DNA of 64,000 bases from Candidatus Gastranaerophilales bacterium (GTDB lineage: Bacteria > Cyanobacteriota > Vampirovibrionia > Gastranaerophilales > Gastranaerophilaceae): positions 1-64,000 of the forward strand of contig CALVAK010000005.1 in assembly GCA_944325525.1 (NCBI GenBank). Direction: 5' to 3'. Of this stretch, positions 1 through 7,649 are shown piece after piece (position 1 is the first letter of the stretch; every line of letters starts with the position of its first letter). The notes beneath the pieces are model-generated. The model saw only the letters and a program-made list of their open reading frames with translations, did not search any database and was not told where the DNA came from. A program made the position numbers and the translations under genes.

Positions 1-230
1 ATTCCGCAGTTGAAACTCTATCTTCTACTACTGACGATAAAATTAGTAAAGTCTATGATGAAATCTCAAATAACTACGATTATACAAATAAACTCAACAA
101 TGAATTAATTCAAAAAATAGATGAAACAAAACTTGAAACCCAGAATGAAATTAATTCCGCAGTTGAAACTCTATCTTCTACTACTGACGATAAAATTAGT
201 AAAGTCTATGATGAAATCTCAAATAACTAC
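1..230 (+). repeat. In-frame 153-bp tandem repeat (two partial copies seen)
   Basis: Bases 1-77 and 154-230 are identical by eye, with a period of 153 bp (51 codons). The unit encodes SAVETLSSTTDDKISKVYDE followed by ISNNY. The bases between the two copies are unique, and the first copy may extend off the window. Because the period is a multiple of three, gain or loss of units would lengthen or shorten the coiled coil without breaking the frame. Confidence 0.8.
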
Positions 231-803
231 AAATATACAGAAGAACTTATTCAAAATTCAAAGACATATACTGACGTAAAACTTGATGAAACAAAAAATA
301 AAATTCAGGATAAAATCAATTATGAAATTGAACAATTAAACAAAGATTTAACCGGCAATTTAAATAACAAAACAAAAGAAATTTTTTCATATACAAATGA
401 GCAAATTAAAAATATATATGAAGAAATAAATGAAAATAGTAAATTATTAAATGAAAAAATAGAACAAAATAACATAAGAAATTACGAAAACTTAAAAGAA
501 GTTTTAAATCAAATAAAAATATTAAATAATTTACTTGAAAAGAAAACAGATAAAACAGAAACTAACCTGGTTTCTTCCGTTATAAATACAAGAATTGAGG
601 AAATGGAATCAATTTACAATAAAAACCTTAAAGAAATACAAAGTTTATTTAATGATGAATTAAATAAACAAAGAATAAAATATGAAAACAAGCTGATTGC
701 AATGGAAAATATATTATCTGAACTTGATAATAAATATGCACCAAAAAAGAAAAACATAATAAATAGAATAAAAGAAAAATTTAATAAGAGAAAATCTAAA
801 TGA
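1..803 (+). CDS. Coiled-coil C-terminal part of a cut-off protein, probably a GT2/coiled-coil glycosyltransferase
   Basis: The reading frame is already open at base 3 and runs to the stop at 801-803, so the 5' end lies outside the window. The visible ~266 residues are Lys/Glu/Asn/Ile-rich and look like one long coiled coil. A 51-residue unit is tandemly repeated: bases 1-77 reappear at 154-230. The motif KVYDEISNNY occurs in both copies, and close relatives of it (KVYEEITKNY, RVYEEITKNY) occur in the next two genes, which carry a GT2 or GT2-like domain at their N-termini. By analogy this is probably the tail of a similar glycosyltransferase. The catalytic domain is not visible, so that is inference. 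The next gene starts inside its last codons (ATGA overlap). Confidence 0.6.
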   Translation, partial: SAVETLSSTTDDKISKVYDEISNNYDYTNKLNNELIQKIDETKLETQNEINSAVETLSSTTDDKISKVYDEISNNYKYTEELIQNSKTYTDVKLDETKNKIQDKINYEIEQLNKDLTGNLNNKTKEIFSYTNEQIKNIYEEINENSKLLNEKIEQNNIRNYENLKEVLNQIKILNNLLEKKTDKTETNLVSSVINTRIEEMESIYNKNLKEIQSLFNDELNKQRIKYENKLIAMENILSELDNKYAPKKKNIINRIKEKFNKRKSK

Positions 804-1924
804 AAAACCCGAAAATAACCTTAATAATTATATATAATAATCAAACGAATATAAATGAAAAGTTTATAGATGTACTTATAAACCAAACTTTTGATGATTT
901 TGAAGCTATATTTGTAAATAACAGTGCGGCTGATAATATTCAGGAACTTATAACAAATGCCTGCGAGCGGGATGAAAGATTAAAACAAATAAATCTCCCT
1001 TTAAATGAAGATTATAATTTTGCAAGACAAGCCGGAATTGGTGTTGCATCAGGAGATTTTATCTGTTTTCTACCCCCGGATGAAAAAACAAATGAAAACT
1101 TTTTAAAAAATTTATACTCTGAAAAATTAAAAACTTATAATGGCAATAATTTATTTTCCGAAAATAAATTATATAAACGAAATTTTGTTGAAAATAACAG
1201 TGAAATCGAAGAACTTGTGCAATATAAAGTTAATTGTGAAACAGAAAAAATAAAAGTACAACTAAGCGAAATTGAAAAACAATTAAAAGAAGCTTTAAAT
1301 GAATCTTCAAAAAATTGCGAAAACAGTATTGATAATAAAATATATGAAACAACCCTGAGGTTTAATTCTTTAGAAAAACTTTTTTATGATTTTGAAAATA
1401 AAACAGCACAAAACATTGATAATAAATTAAAAGAAAGTGAAAATTTTCTTAAAGAAAATAATAATCACATATATAATGATATTTCTAAAGTATATGAATA
1501 TATAAATTCCGAAAACAACAAAAAAGGATGTGAAATAAACAAAGTTTATGAAGAAATTACAAAGAATTACAGGTACACAGAAGATATTAATGAAAATATA
1601 AAAAAAGAAATTTTAAATGAGATAAACAAAATCTACACTACAATTGATGCTTTAAAACAGGATTATGAAACAAAATACAACAGCATTAAACATCTTATTG
1701 AAATAACAAACAACGAAACACTCAACAGAATAAAAGCAATATCAATTTTATCAAATACGGATGCTATAAACACAGTAGAATATACAGCTAACATTCTGGA
1801 TTTAGAAAGAAATGTAAAAAGCAGCTTTGATGAAATTTATTCATATATAAATAAAAATAATGAAAAATTCTATGAAGAACTTTCTGCTTTATATAAAGAA
1901 TTAAATAATAAAATTATTAAATAA
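800..1924 (+). CDS. Degenerate GT2-like domain with long coiled coil
   Basis: The first ~110 of 374 residues align by eye with the GT2 domains of the neighbours: ITLIIIYNN, then a NQTFDDFEAIFVNN block and the GIGVASGDFICF segment. The nucleotide-binding VNDGSTDN is replaced by VNNSAADN. The DSDDW motif, which carries the metal-binding DXD, is replaced by PPDEK. The second half of the GT fold is missing and the chain passes into a coiled coil (about residues 130-370) that contains KVYEEITKNYRYT. It is probably catalytically dead and may serve as a scaffold or partner. The gene is translationally coupled to its upstream neighbour (ATGA) and 17 bp separate it from the next gene. The open frame argues against a simple pseudogene. 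Confidence 0.65.
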   Translation: MKNPKITLIIIYNNQTNINEKFIDVLINQTFDDFEAIFVNNSAADNIQELITNACERDERLKQINLPLNEDYNFARQAGIGVASGDFICFLPPDEKTNENFLKNLYSEKLKTYNGNNLFSENKLYKRNFVENNSEIEELVQYKVNCETEKIKVQLSEIEKQLKEALNESSKNCENSIDNKIYETTLRFNSLEKLFYDFENKTAQNIDNKLKESENFLKENNNHIYNDISKVYEYINSENNKKGCEINKVYEEITKNYRYTEDINENIKKEILNEINKIYTTIDALKQDYETKYNSIKHLIEITNNETLNRIKAISILSNTDAINTVEYTANILDLERNVKSSFDEIYSYINKNNEKFYEELSALYKELNNKIIK

Positions 1925-1941
1925 CAAAACCGGGGAAAGAA

Positions 1942-3813
1942 ATGCCAAAAATATCAATAATAATACCATTTAATAATGTTGAAACGTATATAGAAAAATG
2001 TTTAACCAGTGTTGTTAACCAAACTTTAAAAGATATTGAAATTATATGTGTAAATGATGCATCAGATGATAATTCAAGAAATATTGTTGAAAGTTTTCAA
2101 AAAGAAGATTCCCGAATAAAAATTATTGATATTGAAACAAGACAGGGACAGGGATACGCAAGAAACCGTGCTCTTGAAATTGCTCAGGGAGAATATATCG
2201 GCTTTGTCGATTCTGACGACTGGATTGAAACTGATATGTTTCAAGAACTCTATAATAAAGCTAAAGAAAATGATAATGATATTACAATCTGTCAGGCAAG
2301 AGAATATGATGATATAAATGAAAAATTCATTATTTCGGATTATTATTCTTTAACAATATTAAACAGAATGGAAGACAAAGTCTTTAGTGCTGAAGATACA
2401 AAAGATGAACTGCTTGATATAAATGTTGTTCTGTGGAATAAAATCTATAAAAGAGAATATTTGCTAAAAATTAATGAAAAATTTCCTGAAGGCTTTATTT
2501 ATGAAGATTTACCTTTCTTTTTCGGTACTTATCTCAGTGCAAAAAAAATACAAATTGTATGGAAAAATTTGTATATATACAGGATAAACCGAAAAAATTC
2601 TACAATGCTGCAATTTAATAATAAAGTCTTAGACCGCATTCCGATGGTGTCTTTAACATATGAAAAATTAAAAAGATATGACTTTCTCAATGATATACAA
2701 AAAAAAATTCAAGGCTGGATTATAAATGATTTATTTCACCGCTATACCCTTTTAAAAGAAAAATGCCAGAAAGAATATTTCTTTCTTATGAAAAAAGTTT
2801 TTTTAAGTCTTGATATTCAAGATATCAATGATACATACTGGCAGCAGGTTTATCACTTTAAAGGCTATCTGCTCGTTATAAATAATTCTTTTGATGATTT
2901 CAATCAAAAACTTTTTAAAGAATACCTCGATATCCACGAAGTTGAAAACAGACTCCGTTATTCCTCTTATGAAAAAAGTGAGATAGATAAAAAAATTACA
3001 CGGGTGTATGAAGAAATAACTAAAAATTATGAATACACCAATAATTTAAATAATAAAGCAATTGATAAAATTAATATAGTTGAGGATAGTTCAAATAAAA
3101 AAATATATGAAATTAATAATACAATCACTAACAATTTCAATAGTAAAATTCAAGATATAAATAATGAAATAAAAAACATCTACGAAGAAATAACCTTTAA
3201 TTATGATAAATCTGTTGAAATCTTTTCACAAAATATAGAGAAATTAAAAAATGAAATAAAGAGTGATATTTTAAATTGTCAGGATAATTTTAAAAAATTA
3301 AGTTCGAATTTAGAAGAAAAAATAAATTACATTGAACAAGATTTAAATAATAAAAATAACTATACAAATGCAAAGATTGACGAAAAAATAACAGGGTTAA
3401 ATAACAACATTAATAATAAAATAAGCTCTTTATACGAAAAACTTTCAAATGATTATTCAGAAATAACAAATCTTATTGAAAATGCTTCAAATACTTTGAA
3501 GAAAGAAATTGAACTTGAAGAAGCTAAAAACACCAGTGAGATTAAAGAAATAATTAATTTAAGCAAAGTAAAAACAGAAGAAGCTTTTGAAGAAAAATAT
3601 AAAGACATAATTAAACATACAAAAGAAGAAAAAGAAACACTCAAATCTGTCTTAAACAAAGAAATAGAAGAAACAAAAGCAATATTTGAAAATAAACTTG
3701 AGCTTCAAAAATCAGATTATGATTATCAAATTAAACTTCTAAAGGAAAAAATAGAATATCTGTCAAAAAGTCCTTTAGAAAAATTTATTGAAAAGATGAA
3801 AAAGAAAAAATAA
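1942..3813 (+). CDS. GT2 glycosyltransferase with C-terminal coiled coil
   Basis: In this 623-residue protein the N-terminal ~230 residues form a GT-A family 2 domain. It has SIIIPFNNVETYI at the N-terminus, VNDASDDNS near residue 38, and a DSDDW motif at about residues 90-94 that supplies the DXD. An EGFIYEDLPFF block contains the likely catalytic-base region (ED). Residues ~330-610 are coiled coil with RVYEEITKNYEYTNN and IYEEITFNY repeats. There is no signal peptide or membrane segment, so it is expected in the cytoplasm. The GT part is closely related to the gene at 6214. Sugar and acceptor cannot be read from sequence. A weak GGGGAAAG ribosome site precedes the ATG. Confidence 0.85.
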   Translation: MPKISIIIPFNNVETYIEKCLTSVVNQTLKDIEIICVNDASDDNSRNIVESFQKEDSRIKIIDIETRQGQGYARNRALEIAQGEYIGFVDSDDWIETDMFQELYNKAKENDNDITICQAREYDDINEKFIISDYYSLTILNRMEDKVFSAEDTKDELLDINVVLWNKIYKREYLLKINEKFPEGFIYEDLPFFFGTYLSAKKIQIVWKNLYIYRINRKNSTMLQFNNKVLDRIPMVSLTYEKLKRYDFLNDIQKKIQGWIINDLFHRYTLLKEKCQKEYFFLMKKVFLSLDIQDINDTYWQQVYHFKGYLLVINNSFDDFNQKLFKEYLDIHEVENRLRYSSYEKSEIDKKITRVYEEITKNYEYTNNLNNKAIDKINIVEDSSNKKIYEINNTITNNFNSKIQDINNEIKNIYEEITFNYDKSVEIFSQNIEKLKNEIKSDILNCQDNFKKLSSNLEEKINYIEQDLNNKNNYTNAKIDEKITGLNNNINNKISSLYEKLSNDYSEITNLIENASNTLKKEIELEEAKNTSEIKEIINLSKVKTEEAFEEKYKDIIKHTKEEKETLKSVLNKEIEETKAIFENKLELQKSDYDYQIKLLKEKIEYLSKSPLEKFIEKMKKKK

Positions 3814-4537
3814 AATGCCAGAAATAACAGTAATAGTACCGGTATATAACGTCGAAAAATATCTTGGTAAATGTCTGGACAGTATTCTGTCTCAGTCCTT
3901 CAGCAATATCGAAATTATATGTGTTAATGACGGATCTACAGATAACTCAAGAAAAATTCTTCAGGACTACAAAAATAAAGACTCCAGAATTATTATCCTT
4001 GATAAAAAAAATGGCGGCCTTTCCTCCGCCAGAAACGCCGGCTTAAATATCGCCAGAGGTAAATATATAAGCTTCGTTGACTCCGATGACTGGATTGAAA
4101 ATGATATGCTTGAATTAATGTACTCAAGTATGGAAAATTTAAATACCGATATTTCTATATGTCAGGTTCATCAGTTCGATGAATCCAAACAAAAAATAGA
4201 TGATTCTAATCCTTACTATACCCTTGAATACTTTAACTCCTCTTTCGATAACCGCTCATTCTCTTATCTCGAAACTAAATCTTTTATTATGGATGTCTGT
4301 GTTATGGCTTGGAATAAACTCTACAGGCGTAGTTTCTTAGATTCTTTAAATGCAAGATTCCCTGATGGAAAAATATTTGAAGACGGTCCTTTCTTCTTCT
4401 CTATCTTCTTTAATACTAAAAAAGTTAATATAGTAAGAAAGTTCCTCTATAACTACAGAATTAACAGAAAAGGCTCTATTATCGAAAAAGGCGGCAGGCA
4501 GTTCTTAGATATTATTGATGTCGTTGAATTGATGTTT
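3812..4537 (+). repeat. 726-bp direct repeat, copy 1 (GT2 cassette)
   Basis: Bases 3812-4537 match 5013-5738 at a constant offset of 1201 bp with no difference found by eye. The match begins 3 bp before the ATG and ends inside codon 241. The sequences then diverge completely. Identity at silent sites points to a recent duplication or gene conversion rather than protein-level selection. Confidence 0.93.
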
Positions 4538-5050
4538 AATGAGATTAAAAATTCAGATTGCTTTGATGAAATAAAGAATGAATTCTATCGCAGAAAAATT
4601 AATGACATAGTTTACAGATATGATCTTGTTGATATTTTTTGTAAAAAGAAATTTTCTAAAAAATTAAAAGAAAAAACATTTCTCTTTGATTTTAATATTT
4701 TTGATTATAATTACATTTGTGAAAATTCACCCGTAACACTTAGGTCTTTATATGAAATAAAGAATAAAAGTAATATATTCTCATACTATCTAAATAAATT
4801 TAAAATTAAAATGATGTATAAGATAATGCAAATATTGTATACGGAAGAAAATATATATTATTTTAAATACAGAAAACTTATAATAAGAATAAAAAAACGT
4901 GCAAATTTATATGATATTTGGTATGAAAATGACAGAATATATGTAATTTTGTTTAATATCATAAAATTTAATTTTAAATTTGAATACTCAAAATTGGAAC
5001 GCAGCAATAATGAAAATGCCAGAAATAACAGTAATAGTACCGGTATATAA
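3815..5050 (+). CDS. GT2 glycosyltransferase, copy 1 of the duplicated cassette
   Basis: This 411-residue protein has its GT2 domain in residues 1-~230: VIVPVYNVEKYL, VNDGSTDNS, a DSDDW motif at about 89-93 and an IFEDGPFFF block. Residues 1-241 are identical to the next gene. The last ~70 residues are a basic, aromatic module (YKIM, YYFKYRK, RIKKR) that has a diverged counterpart there. There is no coiled coil, unlike the neighbours. The final ~12 residues are encoded by the first bases of the second cassette copy read in another frame. The original 3' end was therefore probably replaced when the copy arrived. It starts 1 bp after the upstream stop. Confidence 0.85.
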   Translation: MPEITVIVPVYNVEKYLGKCLDSILSQSFSNIEIICVNDGSTDNSRKILQDYKNKDSRIIILDKKNGGLSSARNAGLNIARGKYISFVDSDDWIENDMLELMYSSMENLNTDISICQVHQFDESKQKIDDSNPYYTLEYFNSSFDNRSFSYLETKSFIMDVCVMAWNKLYRRSFLDSLNARFPDGKIFEDGPFFFSIFFNTKKVNIVRKFLYNYRINRKGSIIEKGGRQFLDIIDVVELMFNEIKNSDCFDEIKNEFYRRKINDIVYRYDLVDIFCKKKFSKKLKEKTFLFDFNIFDYNYICENSPVTLRSLYEIKNKSNIFSYYLNKFKIKMMYKIMQILYTEENIYYFKYRKLIIRIKKRANLYDIWYENDRIYVILFNIIKFNFKFEYSKLERSNNENARNNSNSTGI

Positions 5051-5738
5051 CGTCGAAAAATATCTTGGTAAATGTCTGGACAGTATTCTGTCTCAGTCCT
5101 TCAGCAATATCGAAATTATATGTGTTAATGACGGATCTACAGATAACTCAAGAAAAATTCTTCAGGACTACAAAAATAAAGACTCCAGAATTATTATCCT
5201 TGATAAAAAAAATGGCGGCCTTTCCTCCGCCAGAAACGCCGGCTTAAATATCGCCAGAGGTAAATATATAAGCTTCGTTGACTCCGATGACTGGATTGAA
5301 AATGATATGCTTGAATTAATGTACTCAAGTATGGAAAATTTAAATACCGATATTTCTATATGTCAGGTTCATCAGTTCGATGAATCCAAACAAAAAATAG
5401 ATGATTCTAATCCTTACTATACCCTTGAATACTTTAACTCCTCTTTCGATAACCGCTCATTCTCTTATCTCGAAACTAAATCTTTTATTATGGATGTCTG
5501 TGTTATGGCTTGGAATAAACTCTACAGGCGTAGTTTCTTAGATTCTTTAAATGCAAGATTCCCTGATGGAAAAATATTTGAAGACGGTCCTTTCTTCTTC
5601 TCTATCTTCTTTAATACTAAAAAAGTTAATATAGTAAGAAAGTTCCTCTATAACTACAGAATTAACAGAAAAGGCTCTATTATCGAAAAAGGCGGCAGGC
5701 AGTTCTTAGATATTATTGATGTCGTTGAATTGATGTTT
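5013..5738 (+). repeat. 726-bp direct repeat, copy 2 (GT2 cassette)
   Basis: This is the partner of 3812-4537. The block is visibly richer in C-ending codons (TCC, TTC, CTC, ATC) than the flanking tails, which favour A and T endings. Confidence 0.93.
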
Positions 5739-6221
5739 GACAATGTTAAAAAACTGCCTGAAGAAGATAGTGATATTATTGAACAATTTTGTAAGAAAAA
5801 AGTAGAAGACTTTATATATAGATTCGAAAATATCGAACCTAAATATAAAAAAGCATTTGCAAAAAAATTAAAAGAAAAAAGCTCGTTGACAAATGAAAAA
5901 TATTTTAAAGAAAACATGCTTAAAGGCGGATTTCTATATAATTATTACTTATTTGAAGGTTTAAAAACCGGCAGCGTATTTCAATATAGAAAAAGAAAAT
6001 ATTCAATGAAAATAAGATATAAAATAATGGAATTTTTGTATAAAGAAGATGGGGTTTATTATATTAAATATAAAAATCATATACTGAAATTAAAAAAACG
6101 TCCGCAGATTTTGGATATTTATTATTATAATGATAAAATTTATGTATCATTTTTAAAAAAATTAAAATTTAATTTCAATTTTAACTTTTCCGAACTGGAG
6201 AAATTTAACGAAGATGGTTAA
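5016..6221 (+). CDS. GT2 glycosyltransferase, copy 2 of the duplicated cassette
   Basis: The first 241 residues equal those of the preceding gene, including the DSDDW motif. The remainder (about 160 residues) is different, with a KKLPEEDSDIIEQF segment and then a diverged version of the same C-terminal basic/aromatic module (YKIMEFLYKEDGVYYIKYK). I place the start at 5016 because this matches the start of copy 1; an in-frame ATG at 5010 is also possible, and an open frame reaches 4980. The gene overlaps the 3' end of copy 1 by 35 bp in another frame and the next gene by 8 bp. It is probably a second transferase with altered acceptor specificity, if the C-terminal part sets specificity. Confidence 0.82.
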   Translation: MPEITVIVPVYNVEKYLGKCLDSILSQSFSNIEIICVNDGSTDNSRKILQDYKNKDSRIIILDKKNGGLSSARNAGLNIARGKYISFVDSDDWIENDMLELMYSSMENLNTDISICQVHQFDESKQKIDDSNPYYTLEYFNSSFDNRSFSYLETKSFIMDVCVMAWNKLYRRSFLDSLNARFPDGKIFEDGPFFFSIFFNTKKVNIVRKFLYNYRINRKGSIIEKGGRQFLDIIDVVELMFDNVKKLPEEDSDIIEQFCKKKVEDFIYRFENIEPKYKKAFAKKLKEKSSLTNEKYFKENMLKGGFLYNYYLFEGLKTGSVFQYRKRKYSMKIRYKIMEFLYKEDGVYYIKYKNHILKLKKRPQILDIYYYNDKIYVSFLKKLKFNFNFNFSELEKFNEDG

Positions 6222-7644
6222 AGTATCAGTAATAATTCCGTATCATAATGTTGAAAATTATATTGAAAAATGTCTTGAATCAATAACAGGACAGACATTA
6301 AAAGATATAGAAATAATACTAATTAATGATAAATCCGAAGATAAATCTTTTGATATTGTTAAAAGATTTTCAACAGAAGATAATCGAATAATATCACTAT
6401 CCACAGAAAAACATCTCGGACAGGCACATGCAAGAAATATCGGACTAAAAACAGCTAAAGGTGAATATATAAGCTTCATTGACTCCGATGACTGGGTTGA
6501 AAATGATATGCTTGAAAAAATGTATAACTCCGCAAAATACGGAGATACTGAAATTACCATGTGCAAAGCAAGATTATACGATGATAAAACCTCTGAATAT
6601 AAAGAAGATAACTATTACGGTTTAAAATGTCTTGAAAGTTTTTATAACAAAGTGTTCTCAGCATACGATACAAGAGATTTTATTTTAAATATTAATGTAG
6701 TTTTATGGAATAAAATATATAAAAAAGAATTTTTGGATAAAATTAATGAAAAATTCCCGGAAGGCTTTATATATGAAGATTTACCTTTCTTTTTCGGTAC
6801 ATATTTAAAAGCTGAAAAAATAAATATAGTTCCTGAATATCTATATAATTACAGACAAAACAGACAATACTCCACCATGCAGAATATAGATAAAAAGATA
6901 TATGACAGAATTCCTATGGTGTCACTTACTTATGAAAAATTAAAAAATACACCTTTTTATAAAGAGAAAGAAATTGATATTTTAAGCTGGATAATAGATG
7001 ATGTTTTTCACCGTTTTACTTTGCTTGATGAAAAATATTATAAAGAATATTTTTATATGATGAAGAAACTATTCCAGAGCTTTAATCTTGAAGGTGATGA
7101 AAAATATAAACTTGCTACCTGTTACTGTTTTGAAGAATACTGCAGTATTTTAAAAAATAACTATATTGATTTCTGGAAATTTCTTATTGAAAAATATAAA
7201 ATGGCAAACAAACGTGTCAAAGAAGCACAACACGAAAGAAATGAAACAATAAAATCATTAACTGAATACTGGAATGATTATAAAACAAAACAGGAAAAAG
7301 AACGTGAAGAAATTATAAAATGGTGGCAGGAATACACTGATAAGGAAAAAGCATCACATAAAGCAGAAACAGAAAAATTATATTGGGATTTTCATAATAA
7401 AATGATAAAACAAGAATATGACCTTAAAAAATGGCAGTCACAATCTTTAAGAATGCAAAAAGAAACCATGCAGAAAGAATATGAATGGAAATTAGAAAAA
7501 CAAAAACAACAATTTAAACAAGCTTTATTAAAACAAAAACAATATTATGAAAATAACTTTTTATTAGTTAGAATAAATATAAAAATAAATAAAATGATTA
7601 ACCAATTAAAAAATAAAATTAAAAAATGTATAAAAAAGAATTAG
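6214..7644 (+). CDS. GT2 glycosyltransferase with Trp-rich C-terminal coiled coil
   Basis: This is a 476-residue protein. Its GT2 domain (1-~230) has VSVIIPYHNVENYI, LINDKSEDKS, a DSDDW motif at about 90-95 and EGFIYEDLPFF. Residues ~330-460 are an unusual coiled coil rich in Trp, Gln and Lys (EYWNDYK, KWWQEYTDKEK, KWQSQSLRMQKE). The C-terminus is strongly basic and could touch membrane lipid or nucleic acid; this is a guess. The GT part resembles the gene at 1942, while a segment near 6467-6515 is almost identical in DNA to the duplicated cassette, suggesting a mosaic. It overlaps its neighbours on both sides, consistent with an operon. Confidence 0.85.
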   Translation: MVKVSVIIPYHNVENYIEKCLESITGQTLKDIEIILINDKSEDKSFDIVKRFSTEDNRIISLSTEKHLGQAHARNIGLKTAKGEYISFIDSDDWVENDMLEKMYNSAKYGDTEITMCKARLYDDKTSEYKEDNYYGLKCLESFYNKVFSAYDTRDFILNINVVLWNKIYKKEFLDKINEKFPEGFIYEDLPFFFGTYLKAEKINIVPEYLYNYRQNRQYSTMQNIDKKIYDRIPMVSLTYEKLKNTPFYKEKEIDILSWIIDDVFHRFTLLDEKYYKEYFYMMKKLFQSFNLEGDEKYKLATCYCFEEYCSILKNNYIDFWKFLIEKYKMANKRVKEAQHERNETIKSLTEYWNDYKTKQEKEREEIIKWWQEYTDKEKASHKAETEKLYWDFHNKMIKQEYDLKKWQSQSLRMQKETMQKEYEWKLEKQKQQFKQALLKQKQYYENNFLLVRINIKINKMINQLKNKIKKCIKKN

Positions 7645-7649
7645 GAAAA

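Noticed and set aside
1-230. CRISPR-like repeats at the left edge
   Set aside because: Only two long units with a coding period of 51 codons; this is a protein repeat, not a short-repeat array, and no cas genes are near.
3864-4046. 60-codon frame repeated at 5065-5247
   Set aside because: It is an out-of-frame shadow within the duplicated cassette and has no ribosome site.
4980-5015. Upstream start of the second cassette gene (12 extra residues)
   Set aside because: These residues are encoded by the tail of the preceding gene in another frame; the start at 5016 (or 5010) matches copy 1.
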